A stretch of 18,965 nucleotides of DNA from an uncultured Pseudomonadota bacterium. GTDB lineage: Bacteria; Pseudomonadota; Gammaproteobacteria; Burkholderiales; Burkholderiaceae. The position numbers and the translations under genes are program-made. The notes beneath the pieces were generated by a model, which was given only the letters and a program-made list of their open reading frames with translations, was not told where the DNA came from and did no database searches. The DNA lies in assembly GCA_946480245.1 (NCBI GenBank), contig CAMLIZ010000085.1, positions 1 through 18,965 of the forward strand, written 5' to 3'. Positions 1 through 8,341 of this stretch are shown here, in pieces (position 1 is the stretch's first letter; every line of letters starts with the position of its first letter).

Positions 1-17
1 CTCACCAGGGCGCGGAC

Positions 18-716
18 ATGAGCACGTCGTCCTCCGACACGTCCTCGCCGTCCGCCTCAACCACATCGTCCAGCGGTTCCACCGATACCTCATCGTCCAG
101 CGGCACATCGTCGTCGAGTGGCACCGCGTCGAGTGGCAGCACCGACACCACCAGCTCCGCCTCCGGCGCCGCACCGGTGTACGGCACCTACAGCGGCCAG
201 GCGCCAGCGGGTTCGAGCAGCAGCTCCACCGATACCGGCAGCTCGGGCAGCACGATGTCGGGCGGCACGTCGTCGGGTACGGCGAGCGGCACCTCGCCCG
301 ACACGTCGTCGTCGGCCACCATGGGCGGCACGGCCTCCACTGCTGGCGCGGCGCAAAACGCCACCACGTATAGCGGCTCGGCCAACACGAGCAGCAACGC
401 GGCGTACGGCAACCAGCAAAGCACCGCAGGAGCAACCGGCTCCGCGCCCACCACCACCTCCGGCACCACGATGCCCGCGGACTCGGGCACCGCCACCAGC
501 GGCACCAGCAGCACGAGCAGCACGAGCAGCTCCTCCACGATGCCGAGCGACACGAGCAACTACGGCAACAGCTCGACGAGCGGCACCAGCACCGACAACA
601 GCAGCAACAGCAGCTACAACAGCGGTGCCAGCACCGACAACAGCACGACGAGCGGCACCACGACCAGCGGCACCCGCACCAAGCATCGGCGTGCTGCCCG
701 CGGCGACCGCGGCTGA
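18..716 (+). CDS. Ser/Thr/Gly-rich low-complexity protein, possibly 5' partial
   Basis: The protein is almost entirely Ser, Thr, Gly, Ala and Asn with scattered Asp, and I recognise no domain. Nearly every codon ends in G or C in this frame only, which supports real coding rather than a repeat artefact. A few loose motifs recur (GTYSG/TTYSG near residues 56 and 116, STDN twice near the end), but there is no exact tandem repeat. It ends in a short basic tail (KHRRAARGDRG). There is no signal peptide at the ATG and no convincing ribosome binding site before it. The frame stays open to the window edge, so the true start may lie upstream. The strong terminator just downstream fits a gene ending here. 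The protein is probably disordered; a surface or secreted role is a guess. Confidence 0.6.
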   Translation: MSTSSSDTSSPSASTTSSSGSTDTSSSSGTSSSSGTASSGSTDTTSSASGAAPVYGTYSGQAPAGSSSSSTDTGSSGSTMSGGTSSGTASGTSPDTSSSATMGGTASTAGAAQNATTYSGSANTSSNAAYGNQQSTAGATGSAPTTTSGTTMPADSGTATSGTSSTSSTSSSSTMPSDTSNYGNSSTSGTSTDNSSNSSYNSGASTDNSTTSGTTTSGTRTKHRRAARGDRG

Positions 717-743
717 TATCCAGGCTCGGCCTTCAGGCCCTCA

Positions 744-782
744 CCGGCCTGCCGGGTGCGCCCGGCGGGCCGGCTTTCCTTG
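744..782 (+). terminator. Rho-independent terminator after the Ser/Thr-rich gene
   Basis: The arms CCGGCCTGCCGGG (744-756) and CCCGGCGGGCCGG (761-773) form a 13-pair stem with one G-T wobble and a TGCG tetraloop. A T-rich run, CTTTCCTT, follows. It lies 27 bases after the stop at 716. On the minus strand no T-rich run follows the stem, so it should act mainly on the plus strand. Confidence 0.85.
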
Positions 783-788
783 GCGCGC

Positions 789-1493
789 TCAGGGCTCGCG
801 CGAAGCGGGCGTGAACTCGATCGAGCGGGCGTTCAGCTCCAGTTGCTTGTCGTCCTGCGCGCGCACCACGCGCACCGGCAGGTTCGCGTACTGGGGCGCA
901 ACCCACACTTCCGTGTGGCCGTCGCCGGCCGCGCTGCGCCAGGGATGCGCCGGCGTGTTCTGGCCGTTGACATTGGCGCGTTCGGGGCTGCCGCTGGTGA
1001 AGCTGTAGCGCGCCACCTTCTTGCCGGTGGTCACCTGCAAGGTGCCCGGCGCCTTGTCGCCGAGCCAGGCGAGCTGGAACGCAAGTGCGTTCACGTCCTG
1101 TGCGCCGGCTTCCAGCGCCGCCGTGTGGGGGTCGTTGGCCGGGCCGTAGCGCAGCTGATGCTGCGCCCAGTCGAACTCGGCCCGAACGCGCGGCGTGCTT
1201 TCGTCACCACGGTATTCGGCAAAGGTGTCCGGCACCAGGCCCTGCTCGGTGATGCGGCCCTTGCTCACGTAGCGGATGCGCGGGCCGATCACCGGCACCA
1301 GCTCGGTCTGCAATTCGTAGCGGCCGGCCTCGGCATGCCAGTGCTGCTGTGCCCGGCCCACCCTGAACGGCAACCCGCTGTAGAGCACCTCATAGCCGAT
1401 GCGGGCATCGACCGGCAACGCCGCGGCAGCAGCGGCCAGCGGCAGGCCGACAGCCGCGCAGGCGAGCGCAATTCGCAAGGGATTCATCGGCAT
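789..1493 (-). CDS. DUF3108 domain-containing exported protein
   Basis: This 234-residue protein begins with a short basic stretch and a hydrophobic Ala/Leu core (residues 6-26), a likely Sec signal peptide. It would therefore act in the periplasm or envelope. The mature part matches the DUF3108 pattern: an early IGYEVLYSGLPFRVG stretch, many short beta-strand-like segments, and a late segment around WVAPQYANLPVRVV. The molecular function of DUF3108 is not known. Two in-frame ATGs compete (1493 and 1487) and neither has a good Shine-Dalgarno sequence. It is the last gene of a minus-strand series. No minus-strand terminator with a T-tract is visible after its stop. Confidence 0.8.
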   Translation of the reverse strand: MPMNPLRIALACAAVGLPLAAAAAALPVDARIGYEVLYSGLPFRVGRAQQHWHAEAGRYELQTELVPVIGPRIRYVSKGRITEQGLVPDTFAEYRGDESTPRVRAEFDWAQHQLRYGPANDPHTAALEAGAQDVNALAFQLAWLGDKAPGTLQVTTGKKVARYSFTSGSPERANVNGQNTPAHPWRSAAGDGHTEVWVAPQYANLPVRVVRAQDDKQLELNARSIEFTPASREP

Positions 1494-1567
1494 TCAACGC
1501 GCAAGGGCCCGCGCCGGCGGACCCGGATGGCAGAAAGCCGCAGTATGGCTGCTGTACAGCCCGCCGT

Positions 1568-1819
1568 TCAGGCGTGTGCGTGCAGGCGCTGCCAGAAGTC
1601 GAGCGCGCGCCCCACCCAGGCCTGGTAGTGCGCGTCCTGGGGCGCGTAGTAAGGCACACCGCGCGACGCGAAGGCCTCCACCTGCCCTGCGAGCCGGGCT
1701 TCGCCTTGCGCCGCCTCGCGCTCCAGCGTGTGGAGCCCGATCATGCGTTGCATCGGATCGGGGGCCATCAGCTGCGCGCGCAGCGCGGCCGTGTCCACGG
1801 TGGAGGGGGCAGATTTCAT
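1568..1819 (-). CDS. Small conserved-looking hypothetical protein
   Basis: I do not recognise this 83-residue soluble protein. It has no signal peptide and no membrane segment. The first half (AALRAQL to EREAAQ) looks helical. The second half has an aromatic patch (GVPYY, HYQAWVGRALDFWQRL) of the kind seen in conserved small domains. I chose the ATG at 1819 because GGGAG lies 6 bases upstream. An in-frame ATG at 1846 would give 92 residues but has no ribosome binding site. It lies between the SDR gene and the DUF3108 gene on the same strand. No function is inferred. Confidence 0.65.
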   Translation of the reverse strand: MKSAPSTVDTAALRAQLMAPDPMQRMIGLHTLEREAAQGEARLAGQVEAFASRGVPYYAPQDAHYQAWVGRALDFWQRLHAHA

Positions 1820-1825
1820 GCGGTT

Positions 1826-1830
1826 CTCCC
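1826..1830 (-). promoter_or_regulatory. Ribosome binding site of the small hypothetical protein
   Basis: GGGAG on the minus strand lies 6 bases before the ATG at 1819. It favours that start over the in-frame ATG at 1846. Confidence 0.6.
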
Positions 1831-1881
1831 AACGTCGGGTGCTCAAGGCACAGCTTCGACAGGATCAACGCATGGGTTGAG

Positions 1882-1915
1882 CGGCGGGCCGACACGGCGG
1901 CATCGAAGCCCGCCG
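1882..1915 (-). repeat. GC-rich inverted repeat downstream of the SDR gene
   Basis: CGGCGGGC (1882-1889) and GCCCGCCG (1908-1915) are perfect 8-base arms around an 18-base loop, about 35 bases after the SDR stop. No T-tract follows on the minus strand. It is not a classical terminator, but it could stabilise or attenuate the transcript between the SDR gene and the small downstream gene. Confidence 0.3.
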
Positions 1916-1951
1916 GGGTGAGAACAATGCCGCGCAAACCGGCCCTTCAGG

Positions 1952-2959
1952 TCACTCGGCCAGGACGCTGCCGGTGACCGGCAGCACGAGCCCGGTGATG
2001 TAGCTGGAGCAGCACGGAGCGGCCAGGAACACATAGGCCGGCGACAGCTCCTCGGGCTGCGCCGCGCGCTTCATGTCGGCGCTCTGGCCGAACTTGGCCA
2101 CCTGCTCGGCCGGCGAATCGGCCGGGTTCAGCGGTGTCCACACCGGCCCGGGAGCCACCGCGTTCACGCGGATGCCCTTGTGCACGAGGTTCGATGCCAG
2201 CGACTTGGTGAACGCATGGATCGCGCCCTTGGTGATCGAGTAGTCGAGCAGGTGCGCACTGCCGCGCAGGCCCACCACAGACCCGGTGTTGATGATCGAG
2301 CCGCCTTCCTTCAAATGCTGCAGTGCGGCCTTGGCCATGTGCACGTAGCCGTAGATGTTTGTGTGGATGGTTTCGTCCAGGCGCGCGTCGTCGATCTCCT
2401 CGAGCGACTCGGCGTGCTCCTGGAAGGCGGCGTTGTTCACCAGGATGTCAAGCTTGCCGAACTCGCGCACGGTTTGCTCCACGGCCTGCCGGCAGAACTG
2501 CGCGTCCTTCACGTCGCCGGGGATCAGCAGGCAGCGTCCGCCTTCGGCTTCCACGCAACGCTTGGTTTCCTGTGCGTCCTCATGTTCGTTCAGGTACACG
2601 ATCGCCACGTCTGCGCCTTCACGCGCAAACAGCACCGCCACGGCTCGGCCGATGCCGGAATCGCCGCCCGTGACGATGGCCACCATGTCGCGCAGCTTGT
2701 TGCTGCCTTCGTAGCCGGGCGCCTGGAACTGCGGCTGCAGTTCCATGTCGGCTTCGTGGCCGGGCTTTTGCAGATGCTGCGCCGGCAGATCCGCCGGGTG
2801 TTCGCGCTCGCCGGCTTGCATCGGCTGCTTCTGCTTCTGCTCGCCCTTGGCCTGCGCGTGCTGGTCGCGCTGGTCCTGCTGGCGCTGGATCTCGCGCTGC
2901 TTTTGCGCCGCCGCATCGCCACCGCGTTCGGGTGAAGAGGGCTTGGAGGATGAGGGCAT
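1952..2959 (-). CDS. Short-chain dehydrogenase/reductase, YghA-like
   Basis: This is an NAD(P)-dependent oxidoreductase of the classical SDR fold, 335 residues, in the extended group that includes E. coli YghA and Bacillus general-stress SDRs. Visible motifs are the cofactor loop TGGDSGIG (97-104), the NNA motif (175-177), Ser227 in NTGS, the catalytic YSITK (Tyr240, Lys244) and the PG turn at 270-271. Residues 1-50 are a Gln/Lys-rich, probably disordered tail, typical of this subgroup. AAGGAG lies 8 bases before the ATG. The substrate is unknown; relatives act on aldehydes, alcohols or sugars and are often stress-induced. The C-terminus is slightly unusual, with a CC pair and a GSVLAE ending where many homologues have an NGG ending. 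Confidence 0.9.
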   Translation of the reverse strand: MPSSSKPSSPERGGDAAAQKQREIQRQQDQRDQHAQAKGEQKQKQPMQAGEREHPADLPAQHLQKPGHEADMELQPQFQAPGYEGSNKLRDMVAIVTGGDSGIGRAVAVLFAREGADVAIVYLNEHEDAQETKRCVEAEGGRCLLIPGDVKDAQFCRQAVEQTVREFGKLDILVNNAAFQEHAESLEEIDDARLDETIHTNIYGYVHMAKAALQHLKEGGSIINTGSVVGLRGSAHLLDYSITKGAIHAFTKSLASNLVHKGIRVNAVAPGPVWTPLNPADSPAEQVAKFGQSADMKRAAQPEELSPAYVFLAAPCCSSYITGLVLPVTGSVLAE

Positions 2960-2967
2960 CGGGCTTA

Positions 2968-2973
2968 CTCCTT
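2968..2973 (-). promoter_or_regulatory. Ribosome binding site of the SDR gene
   Basis: AAGGAG on the minus strand lies 8 bases before the ATG at 2959, one of the clearest Shine-Dalgarno sequences in the window. Confidence 0.7.
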
Positions 2974-3029
2974 GGTGTGGGGTCGACCCTCAGCGGGGCA
3001 GCACACCCCGTGCCCAACGCCGGCCGGCG

Positions 3030-3416
3030 CTACAGCGGCGGCGGCAGCGCCTTCAACCCCATCCACGCCACGCCGATGACGGCGTTCACCGGCACGCTGA
3101 TCGCGCCGGGCACGTAAAAGAACGCCGACAGGCGCGGCGAATCGAGCAGCAGTTCCACCAGCACGCCCAGCGCATAGAGGATCAGTCCGCACACCAGCCA
3201 GCGCCGCATGTAGGTGAGCAGCCAGTGCGCCTGCGCCTGGTTGTGGCGCCAGGCGGCGTGGCGCTCCAGCCGGTTGCCGCGCGTCACGTCGCGGAACAGC
3301 CAGCCGAAGAAGAAGTACCGGTACAGCAGCGTACGAAAGGCGGGCGCTTGCACGAGACGATCTTGCATCGAAGGGACGAAGCCAGTGTTCCCCGATTCGG
3401 CAATACGCGTGCGCAC
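3030..3416 (-). CDS. Small membrane protein, unknown function
   Basis: I do not recognise the family. The protein has a polar, Arg- and aromatic-rich N-terminal half (LLYRYFFFGWLFRDV). Two probable membrane spans follow, roughly residues 72-91 (around VCGLILYALGVLVELLL) and 99-121 (around FFYVPGAISVPVNAVIGVAW), and then a short LPPPL tail. The start is uncertain. A GTG at 3416 lies 7 bases after the CoA-transferase stop, while an ATG at 3368 would give 112 residues beginning MQDRLVQAP, a natural-looking start. Neither has a clear ribosome binding site, and translational coupling to the gene above would explain the GTG. It is probably co-transcribed with the CoA-transferase. Confidence 0.65.
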   Translation of the reverse strand: MRTRIAESGNTGFVPSMQDRLVQAPAFRTLLYRYFFFGWLFRDVTRGNRLERHAAWRHNQAQAHWLLTYMRRWLVCGLILYALGVLVELLLDSPRLSAFFYVPGAISVPVNAVIGVAWMGLKALPPPL

Positions 3417-3423
3417 TTGTGCG

Positions 3424-5355
3424 TTACGCGCCCTTCAGGCCCGCCTGCGCCTGCGCCGCGGTTTCGTAGATGTGCGGCGCCACGCCGCGCGCCAGCAGCG
3501 CCGGCCCCAGCTTGGCGCGCAGAAAGCCCCCCGTGCTGTAGCGCGTGACGTCGAGGTAATAGCGGTCGCACAGCTCGCGCACCATCGTGGCCCATGCATC
3601 CTCCACGTCGGGATCGAGGTGGAAGTGGTCGTAGTTGACCACGGCGAACACCTTGTGCCCCAGCGGCTGCAGGCGCTGCTCCACCTCGCGGCGCACGGCC
3701 TCCACGTCGTCGATGCTGCGGATCGCGAGGCGCTCGAAGTTGATGAACAGCGTGCGCTGCTGCGGCTGGTAGCTGAAGCGGCTGGGCAGCGGCCGCAACA
3801 GCAGGCGTGCGCGCAGGCCCATGGCACCCTCGCCGAACAGCGCCGCATCCATGGGCTCCGGCGGCGCGTCCATCACCGGCATGAAACCCATCTTCGAGAG
3901 GATGTCGCGTTCCAGGTCGAGCCCGGGCGCAACTTCCACCAGCGCCAGGCCTTTGTCGTGCAGGCGGAACACGCAGCACTCGGTCACGTACAGCACCTGC
4001 TGCCCACGCTTGAGCGCCTGGCGGCCCGAGAACGTGCGGTGCTCCACCTGCGGCACGAACTTCATCTCATCCCCCACGCAGAAGGTGCCCACGAACACCA
4101 CCGCCTTCGCGTTCTGGCTGATGTTGATGAAGCCCCCCGCGCCCGCCAGCCGCGGGCCGAACTTGCTGACATTGACGTTGCCTTCGGCATCGGCTTGGGC
4201 CAGGCCGAGGAAGGCCAGGTCCAGCCCGCCGCCATCGTAGAAGTCGAACTGGTAGGGCTGGTCGATGATGGCCTGCGGGTTCACTGCAGCACCGAAGTTC
4301 AGCCCGCCCGCCGGTATGCCGCCGATCACGCCGGGCTCGGCCGTGAGCGTGATCAGGTCGATCACGCGCTCCTCGGCGGCCACCGCTGCCACGCCCTCGG
4401 GCATGCCGATGCCGAGGTTCACCACGCTGTTGGCCTTGAGCTCCAGGGCGGCGCGGCGTGCGATCACCTTGCGTGGCGTCATCGGCATCGGCGGCAACTG
4501 CGCCACGGGCACGCGCAACTCACCGGAGAAGGCCGGGTTGTACGGCTCGGCGAAGGTCTGGGGGTGGTACTCGGGCTGCTCGGCCACCACCACGCAGTCC
4601 ACCAGCACGCCGGGGATCTTGACCTGGCGCGGGTTCAGCGCGCCCTTGTCCGCCAGGCGCTCCACCTGCACGATCACGATGCCGCCCGAGTTGCGCGCCG
4701 CCATCGCGATGGACAGTGCTTCCAGCGTGAGCGCCTCGCGTTCCATCGTGATGTTGCCGTCGGCGTCTGCCGTGGTGCCGCGCACCAGCGCCACATCGAT
4801 CGGAAACGCCTTGTAGAACAGGTACTCCTCGCCATCGATTTCCATCAGCCGAACCGGCGTGGTCTCAGTGGACGGATGGATGCGTCCGCCGCCGAAGCGC
4901 GGATCGACGAAGGTGCCCAGCCCTACGCGCGACAGGTGCCCCGGCTTGCCCGCAGCGATGTCGCGGAACAGGTGCGTGATCACCCCTTGCGGCAGATTCC
5001 AGGCCTCGATCTGCCCGGTCACCGCCAGCTTCTGCAGCGCCGGAACCAGACCCCAGTGCCCGCCGATCACGCGCCGCACCAGGCCGGCATGGCCCAGATG
5101 GTTGAGCCCGCGCGTCTTGCCGTCGCCCTGCCCCGCGGCATACACCAGCGTGAGATCACGCGGGCCTGCGCAGTCCAGAAAGCGGCGCTCCAAGGCCACG
5201 GCCAGGTTCTCCGCGAAGCCGATGCCGACGAAGCCGCCCGTGGCCACGGTGTCGCCGTCGGCGATCAGCTGCACGGCGTCGGCCGCACTCACGACCTTGC
5301 CTTTGTCGGCGCCCTTCAGGCCTGCCAGACGTTGATGCGCATGGGGTTGTTGCAC
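3424..5355 (-). CDS. Family I acyl-CoA:acetate/3-ketoacid CoA-transferase with C-terminal extension
   Basis: This cytoplasmic enzyme (643 residues) should move CoA between acyl-CoA thioesters and short-chain or keto acids through a glutamyl-CoA intermediate. It resembles single-chain members such as propionate CoA-transferase and E. coli YdiF. The alpha-like half (about 15-290) carries the GGFVGIGF glycine motif. The beta-like half (about 290-500) carries [11 protein letters not shown] and the TAEPG motif, with Glu340 as the likely catalytic residue. It is longer than the 520-530 residues usual for the family because of an extra segment of about 120 residues (roughly 520-640) with alternating strands and helices. 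The start is GTG at 5355, with AGGAG 8 bases upstream; an ATG at 5421 has no such support. It is the first gene of a minus-strand series, divergent from trxC. The acyl substrate cannot be told from sequence. Confidence 0.9.
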   Translation of the reverse strand: MQQPHAHQRLAGLKGADKGKVVSAADAVQLIADGDTVATGGFVGIGFAENLAVALERRFLDCAGPRDLTLVYAAGQGDGKTRGLNHLGHAGLVRRVIGGHWGLVPALQKLAVTGQIEAWNLPQGVITHLFRDIAAGKPGHLSRVGLGTFVDPRFGGGRIHPSTETTPVRLMEIDGEEYLFYKAFPIDVALVRGTTADADGNITMEREALTLEALSIAMAARNSGGIVIVQVERLADKGALNPRQVKIPGVLVDCVVVAEQPEYHPQTFAEPYNPAFSGELRVPVAQLPPMPMTPRKVIARRAALELKANSVVNLGIGMPEGVAAVAAEERVIDLITLTAEPGVIGGIPAGGLNFGAAVNPQAIIDQPYQFDFYDGGGLDLAFLGLAQADAEGNVNVSKFGPRLAGAGGFINISQNAKAVVFVGTFCVGDEMKFVPQVEHRTFSGRQALKRGQQVLYVTECCVFRLHDKGLALVEVAPGLDLERDILSKMGFMPVMDAPPEPMDAALFGEGAMGLRARLLLRPLPSRFSYQPQQRTLFINFERLAIRSIDDVEAVRREVEQRLQPLGHKVFAVVNYDHFHLDPDVEDAWATMVRELCDRYYLDVTRYSTGGFLRAKLGPALLARGVAPHIYETAAQAQAGLKGA

Positions 5356-5363
5356 GTTGCTCG

Positions 5364-5368
5364 CTCCT
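5364..5368 (-). promoter_or_regulatory. Ribosome binding site fixing the CoA-transferase GTG start
   Basis: AGGAG, within the longer GAGAGGAG, lies 8 bases before GTG 5355 on the minus strand. It places the start 22 codons after the first in-frame ATG. Confidence 0.7.
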
Positions 5369-5489
5369 CTCAGCCCATGGTGAGCGCAAGCAGGCCCTTT
5401 GCTTTTTCGGATAAACCCCAAAGTGAGGGATCAGCTGGGCCGGCGGATTGCCTGTTGACCCTCGACGTCCCGACCCTGAGACAAGCACC

Positions 5490-5921
5490 ATGCTGATCGC
5501 CTGCCCCGAATGCCTGACCACCAACCGTGTGCCCGAGGAACGTCTGGGCGAGAAGCCGGTGTGCGGCCATTGCGGCACCGAGCTGCTGCCGGCGGAGCCG
5601 GTGGTGCTGACCGACGCCACGCTGCCGCGCTACCTCAGTGCCACCGAAATGCCGGTGGTGGTGGACTTCTGGGCCGCGTGGTGCGGCCCGTGCAAGACGA
5701 TGGCCCCGCACTTCGCCAGCGCCGCGCGGCAGATGCCGCGGGTGCGCTTCGCGAAGGTGGACACCGACGCTGCTCCTCAGGCCAGTGCGCGCTACGCCAT
5801 CCGCAGCATTCCCACGCTGATCCTGTTCCGGCGCGGCGCGGAGCTGGCGCGTGTGTCGGGCGCCATGCCGGCAGGCGAGCTGAGCAGCTGGCTGCAGCGT
5901 CAGCTGGCCATGCCGCGCTGA
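5490..5921 (+). CDS. trxC: Thioredoxin 2 (TrxC-type, zinc-binding N-terminus)
   Basis: This cytoplasmic disulfide reductase (143 residues) has the TrxC architecture. A short N-terminal zinc module has two CxxC pairs (Cys5/Cys8 and Cys25/Cys28), and a thioredoxin fold follows. The redox centre is WCGPC (64-68), preceded by VVVDFWAAW. The cis-proline loop is IPT with Pro108. The length is close to E. coli TrxC (139). Upstream in-frame codons from TTG 5448 exist, but the ATG at 5490 aligns the zinc module at the true N-terminus. No strong Shine-Dalgarno is visible. In other bacteria trxC is often under OxyR; I cannot identify an OxyR site here. The gene is divergent from the CoA-transferase (134-base gap) and ends 3 bases from the helicase stop. 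Confidence 0.93.
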   Translation: MLIACPECLTTNRVPEERLGEKPVCGHCGTELLPAEPVVLTDATLPRYLSATEMPVVVDFWAAWCGPCKTMAPHFASAARQMPRVRFAKVDTDAAPQASARYAIRSIPTLILFRRGAELARVSGAMPAGELSSWLQRQLAMPR

Positions 5922-5924
5922 GCG

Positions 5925-7994
5925 CTAGGCCCAGCGCGCTCGCATCTGCGCCGCCAGGTCGAGCGCCGGCGCAGCAGCCGCAGAACGCGGTGGTGCCTGC
6001 ACCTCGAAGTGCGGATGCAGCGGCGACGGGATGAAGCGCGTGAGCGCGGCATACACGTGCCGGTCGCCGAACGCACCTTGCTGATGCACGTAGAAGCGCT
6101 GCGGCACCACGAGGTGCAGATGCTCCTTGGCGCGCGTCATCGCCACGTAGAGCAGGCGCCGCTCCTCCTCGAGCGAGGCCTCGCCGCCGGTGGCCAGGTC
6201 GGAGGGCAGGCAGCCGTCCACTGCGTTGAGCAGATGCACCGCGCGCCACTCCTGGCCCTTGGCCGAATGGATGGTCGACAGGATCAGGTAGTCCTCGTCG
6301 AGCGACGGTTCGTCGGATTCGTCGCTGGTGGCCGCCGGCGGGTCGAGCGCAAGCTCGGTGAGAAAACGCTCACGCGACGGCTGGGCTTGCGCGATGCGCG
6401 CCAGCTGCGCGAGATCGGCTCCGCGCACCACCGCGTCGTCGTAGCGCTGTGCCAGCTGCGGCCCGTACCACGCCAGCGCGGCATCCATCTCGTCGGGCCA
6501 GCCGAGCGCGTCCATCCGCAGCTGCGCATACAGCGCGGCCAGCGGATCGAAGGCCTCACGTGCGGCGCCAGGCGCACGAAACGAGCTCATCGCGCTCACC
6601 GCGTCGCCGGCGCCCGCCACCGCCTGCACGAGCTTGCGCGCAGTGGCCGGGCCGAAGCCGGGCAACAGCTTGGCCACGCGAAAGCCGGCCTGCTCGTTGC
6701 GCGGGTTGGCGGCCCAGCGCAGCACCGCGAGCACGTCCTTGATGTGCGCCGCCTCCAGGAACCGAAGCCCACCGAACTTGTGGAACGGGATGTTGCGCCG
6801 CACCAGCTCCAGCTCCAGCGCCGCGCTGTGGTGGCTGCTGCGAAACAGCACCGCCTGCTGCTTGAGCGCCAGGCCGCTCTCGCGCAACGCCAGCACGCGG
6901 TCGGCCACCCAACGCGCCTGTGCGGCTTCGTCCTCCACCGTCACCAGCAACGGCTTGTGGCTGCCGGGCCGGTCGGTCCACAGCTGCTTGTCCAGGCGCT
7001 GCGGGCTGAGCGCGATCACCGCATTGCAGGCGTCGAGGATGGGCTGCGTGGAGCGGTAGTTGCGTTCCAGCGTGACACGGCGCGCCGGTGTGGCGAACTG
7101 CTGCGCAAAGTCGAGGATGTTGCGCACCTCGGCACCGCGAAACGAATAGATCGATTGCGCGTCGTCGCCCACCGCCACCAAACCGCAGCCATGCGGCTTG
7201 AGGCGCTGCAGGATCAGCGCCTGCAAGCGGTTCGTATCCTGGTATTCATCGACCAGGATGTGATCGAAGCGCGCACCGAGTTCGGCTGCGAGCGCGGCGT
7301 CTTCCAGCATCGCGGCCCAGTACAGCAGCAGGTCGTCGTAGTCGAGCAGTTGCTGGCGCTGCTTGGCCTTCACGTAGGCCGCGAACAGCGCCTTCAGTTC
7401 GGCCTCCCACGAGGCACACCACGGGAACTGGGCCTTCAGCAGTTCGCCCAGCGGCAGCTGCGTGTTGACAGTGCGCGAATAGATCGCAAGGCAGGTGCCC
7501 TTGAGCGGGAAGCGCGCATGCGTGGTCGACAAGCCCAGCTCATGCCGCACCAGGTCGAGCAGATCCTCCGAGTCGGCCTTGTCCTGCACGCTGAACTGCT
7601 CGCCGAGGCCGATGCGCTCGGCGTGCTCGCGCAACAGGCGCGCACCGATGCCGTGAAAGGTGCCGGCCCAGGGCAGCACCGGCGGCGGCAGCCCGGGCTG
7701 CAGGCCAAGCGCCGCATGCAGCAGGCCACCGGCGCGGCGCGTCATCTCCTGCGCCGCGCGGCGCGAGAACGTGAGCAGCATCAGGCGCTGCGGGTCTGCG
7801 CCCGCCAGCACGAGCCGCGCAACACGGCTGGCCAAGGTGTTGGTCTTGCCGGTGCCTGCACCGGCCACGATCAGCAGCGGCGGCGCATCCGCGCCGGTGG
7901 GATGCTCGACCGCTGCGCGCTGGGCCGCGTTCAGTGCGGCGAACGGGTCGGGGCGCGGGGCGTGCTGCGGAAGGTCGAGGCAGGAAGCTTCCAT
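5925..7994 (-). CDS. UvrD/Rep-family (SF1A) ATP-dependent DNA helicase
   Basis: This is a 689-residue 3'-5' DNA translocase of the UvrD/Rep/PcrA superfamily. Motifs in order are the Q motif LNAAQRAAV (21-29), Walker A AGAGTGKT (44-51), Ia-type [10 protein letters not shown], Walker B VDEYQD (248-253), motif [16 protein letters not shown] (276-288), motif IV ERNYRS (310-315), motif [12 protein letters not shown] (573-583) and motif [12 protein letters not shown] (614-623). A helix-hairpin-helix-like [12 protein letters not shown] lies near 444-455. No nuclease domain is seen. It is a little shorter than UvrD (about 720) and ends soon after motif VI, so it is probably a paralogue rather than UvrD itself. 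ATG 7994 is the last plausible start before the Q motif, which places it inside the upstream DksA-like gene. Confidence 0.93.
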   Translation of the reverse strand: MEASCLDLPQHAPRPDPFAALNAAQRAAVEHPTGADAPPLLIVAGAGTGKTNTLASRVARLVLAGADPQRLMLLTFSRRAAQEMTRRAGGLLHAALGLQPGLPPPVLPWAGTFHGIGARLLREHAERIGLGEQFSVQDKADSEDLLDLVRHELGLSTTHARFPLKGTCLAIYSRTVNTQLPLGELLKAQFPWCASWEAELKALFAAYVKAKQRQQLLDYDDLLLYWAAMLEDAALAAELGARFDHILVDEYQDTNRLQALILQRLKPHGCGLVAVGDDAQSIYSFRGAEVRNILDFAQQFATPARRVTLERNYRSTQPILDACNAVIALSPQRLDKQLWTDRPGSHKPLLVTVEDEAAQARWVADRVLALRESGLALKQQAVLFRSSHHSAALELELVRRNIPFHKFGGLRFLEAAHIKDVLAVLRWAANPRNEQAGFRVAKLLPGFGPATARKLVQAVAGAGDAVSAMSSFRAPGAAREAFDPLAALYAQLRMDALGWPDEMDAALAWYGPQLAQRYDDAVVRGADLAQLARIAQAQPSRERFLTELALDPPAATSDESDEPSLDEDYLILSTIHSAKGQEWRAVHLLNAVDGCLPSDLATGGEASLEEERRLLYVAMTRAKEHLHLVVPQRFYVHQQGAFGDRHVYAALTRFIPSPLHPHFEVQAPPRSAAAAPALDLAAQMRARWA

Positions 7995-8311
7995 GCCTCG
8001 ACTGTATAGGCGTCCAGCATTTCGGTGCGGTTCGTGCTGCGGTCGGGTTTCACGCGGGAGGCGTCGCAATGCGCGCACAGCAGGCGGTACGGACGCAGCA
8101 ACAGCTCATCGGGCTCCAGCGCTTCGGCGCAGCTGCCGCAGTAGCCGTAGCGGCCGGCCTGTACCGCCTCGAGCGCGCGCAGCACCTGGGCGAGCTCGCG
8201 CGAGAGTGCAGCGTCGTCGCCTTCGCCATCACGGGCCTGCAGGCGCTGCTGCAAGCTGGCGGCGGCATCCCACAGGCGGCCCTGCAGCAGGGCCAACATC
8301 ATCGTGTTCAT
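7931..8311 (-). CDS. DksA/TraR-like C4 zinc-finger protein
   Basis: This 126-residue protein has a helical N-terminal part (about 1-50) and a TraR/DksA-type zinc finger with four cysteines, Cys58/Cys61 and Cys79/Cys82. The GRYGYCGSC stretch is a family signature. DksA relatives bind the RNA polymerase secondary channel and modulate transcription, often with ppGpp. Whether this one does so is unknown, because the acidic DxxDxA tip of true DksA is not evident. It is too short and divergent to be the housekeeping DksA. The start is firm: AGGAGG lies 8 bases before the ATG. About 44 residues follow the last cysteine, longer than usual, and the final 21 codons overlap the start of the helicase gene. 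It is probably co-transcribed with the helicase and divergent from nadE. Confidence 0.85.
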   Translation of the reverse strand: MNTMMLALLQGRLWDAAASLQQRLQARDGEGDDAALSRELAQVLRALEAVQAGRYGYCGSCAEALEPDELLLRPYRLLCAHCDASRVKPDRSTNRTEMLDAYTVEAWKLPASTFRSTPRAPTRSPH

Positions 8312-8319
8312 CCGACGAA

Positions 8320-8325
8320 CCTCCT
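8320..8325 (-). promoter_or_regulatory. Strong ribosome binding site of the DksA-like gene
   Basis: A consensus AGGAGG on the minus strand lies 8 bases before the ATG at 8311 and settles the start. Confidence 0.8.
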
Positions 8326-8341
8326 GGCGGCGAGACGGCTC

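Noticed and set aside
540..670. Repeated AGC/ACC/AAC triplets that resemble a short tandem repeat or CRISPR-like pattern
   Set aside because: There is no constant repeat unit or spacer structure. The pattern comes from Ser/Thr/Asn codons in a coding frame.
3018..3029. Palindrome CGCCGGCCGGCG just after the small membrane gene
   Set aside because: It has no loop or T-tract, and such GC palindromes are expected by chance in this composition.
5448..5489. TTG start giving a longer TrxC
   Set aside because: The zinc module of TrxC sits at the extreme N-terminus, so the ATG at 5490 fits the family better.
3214..5496. Very long open frame on the plus strand opposite the CoA-transferase
   Set aside because: It is antisense to a well-supported enzyme gene, is rich in His, Arg, Gln and Ala as typical for GC-rich antisense frames, and shows no domain.
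5914..5938. CGCGCTG/CAGCGCG inverted repeat at the trxC/helicase junction as a bidirectional terminator
   Set aside because: The stem is 7 pairs with an 11-base loop and has no T-tract on either strand.
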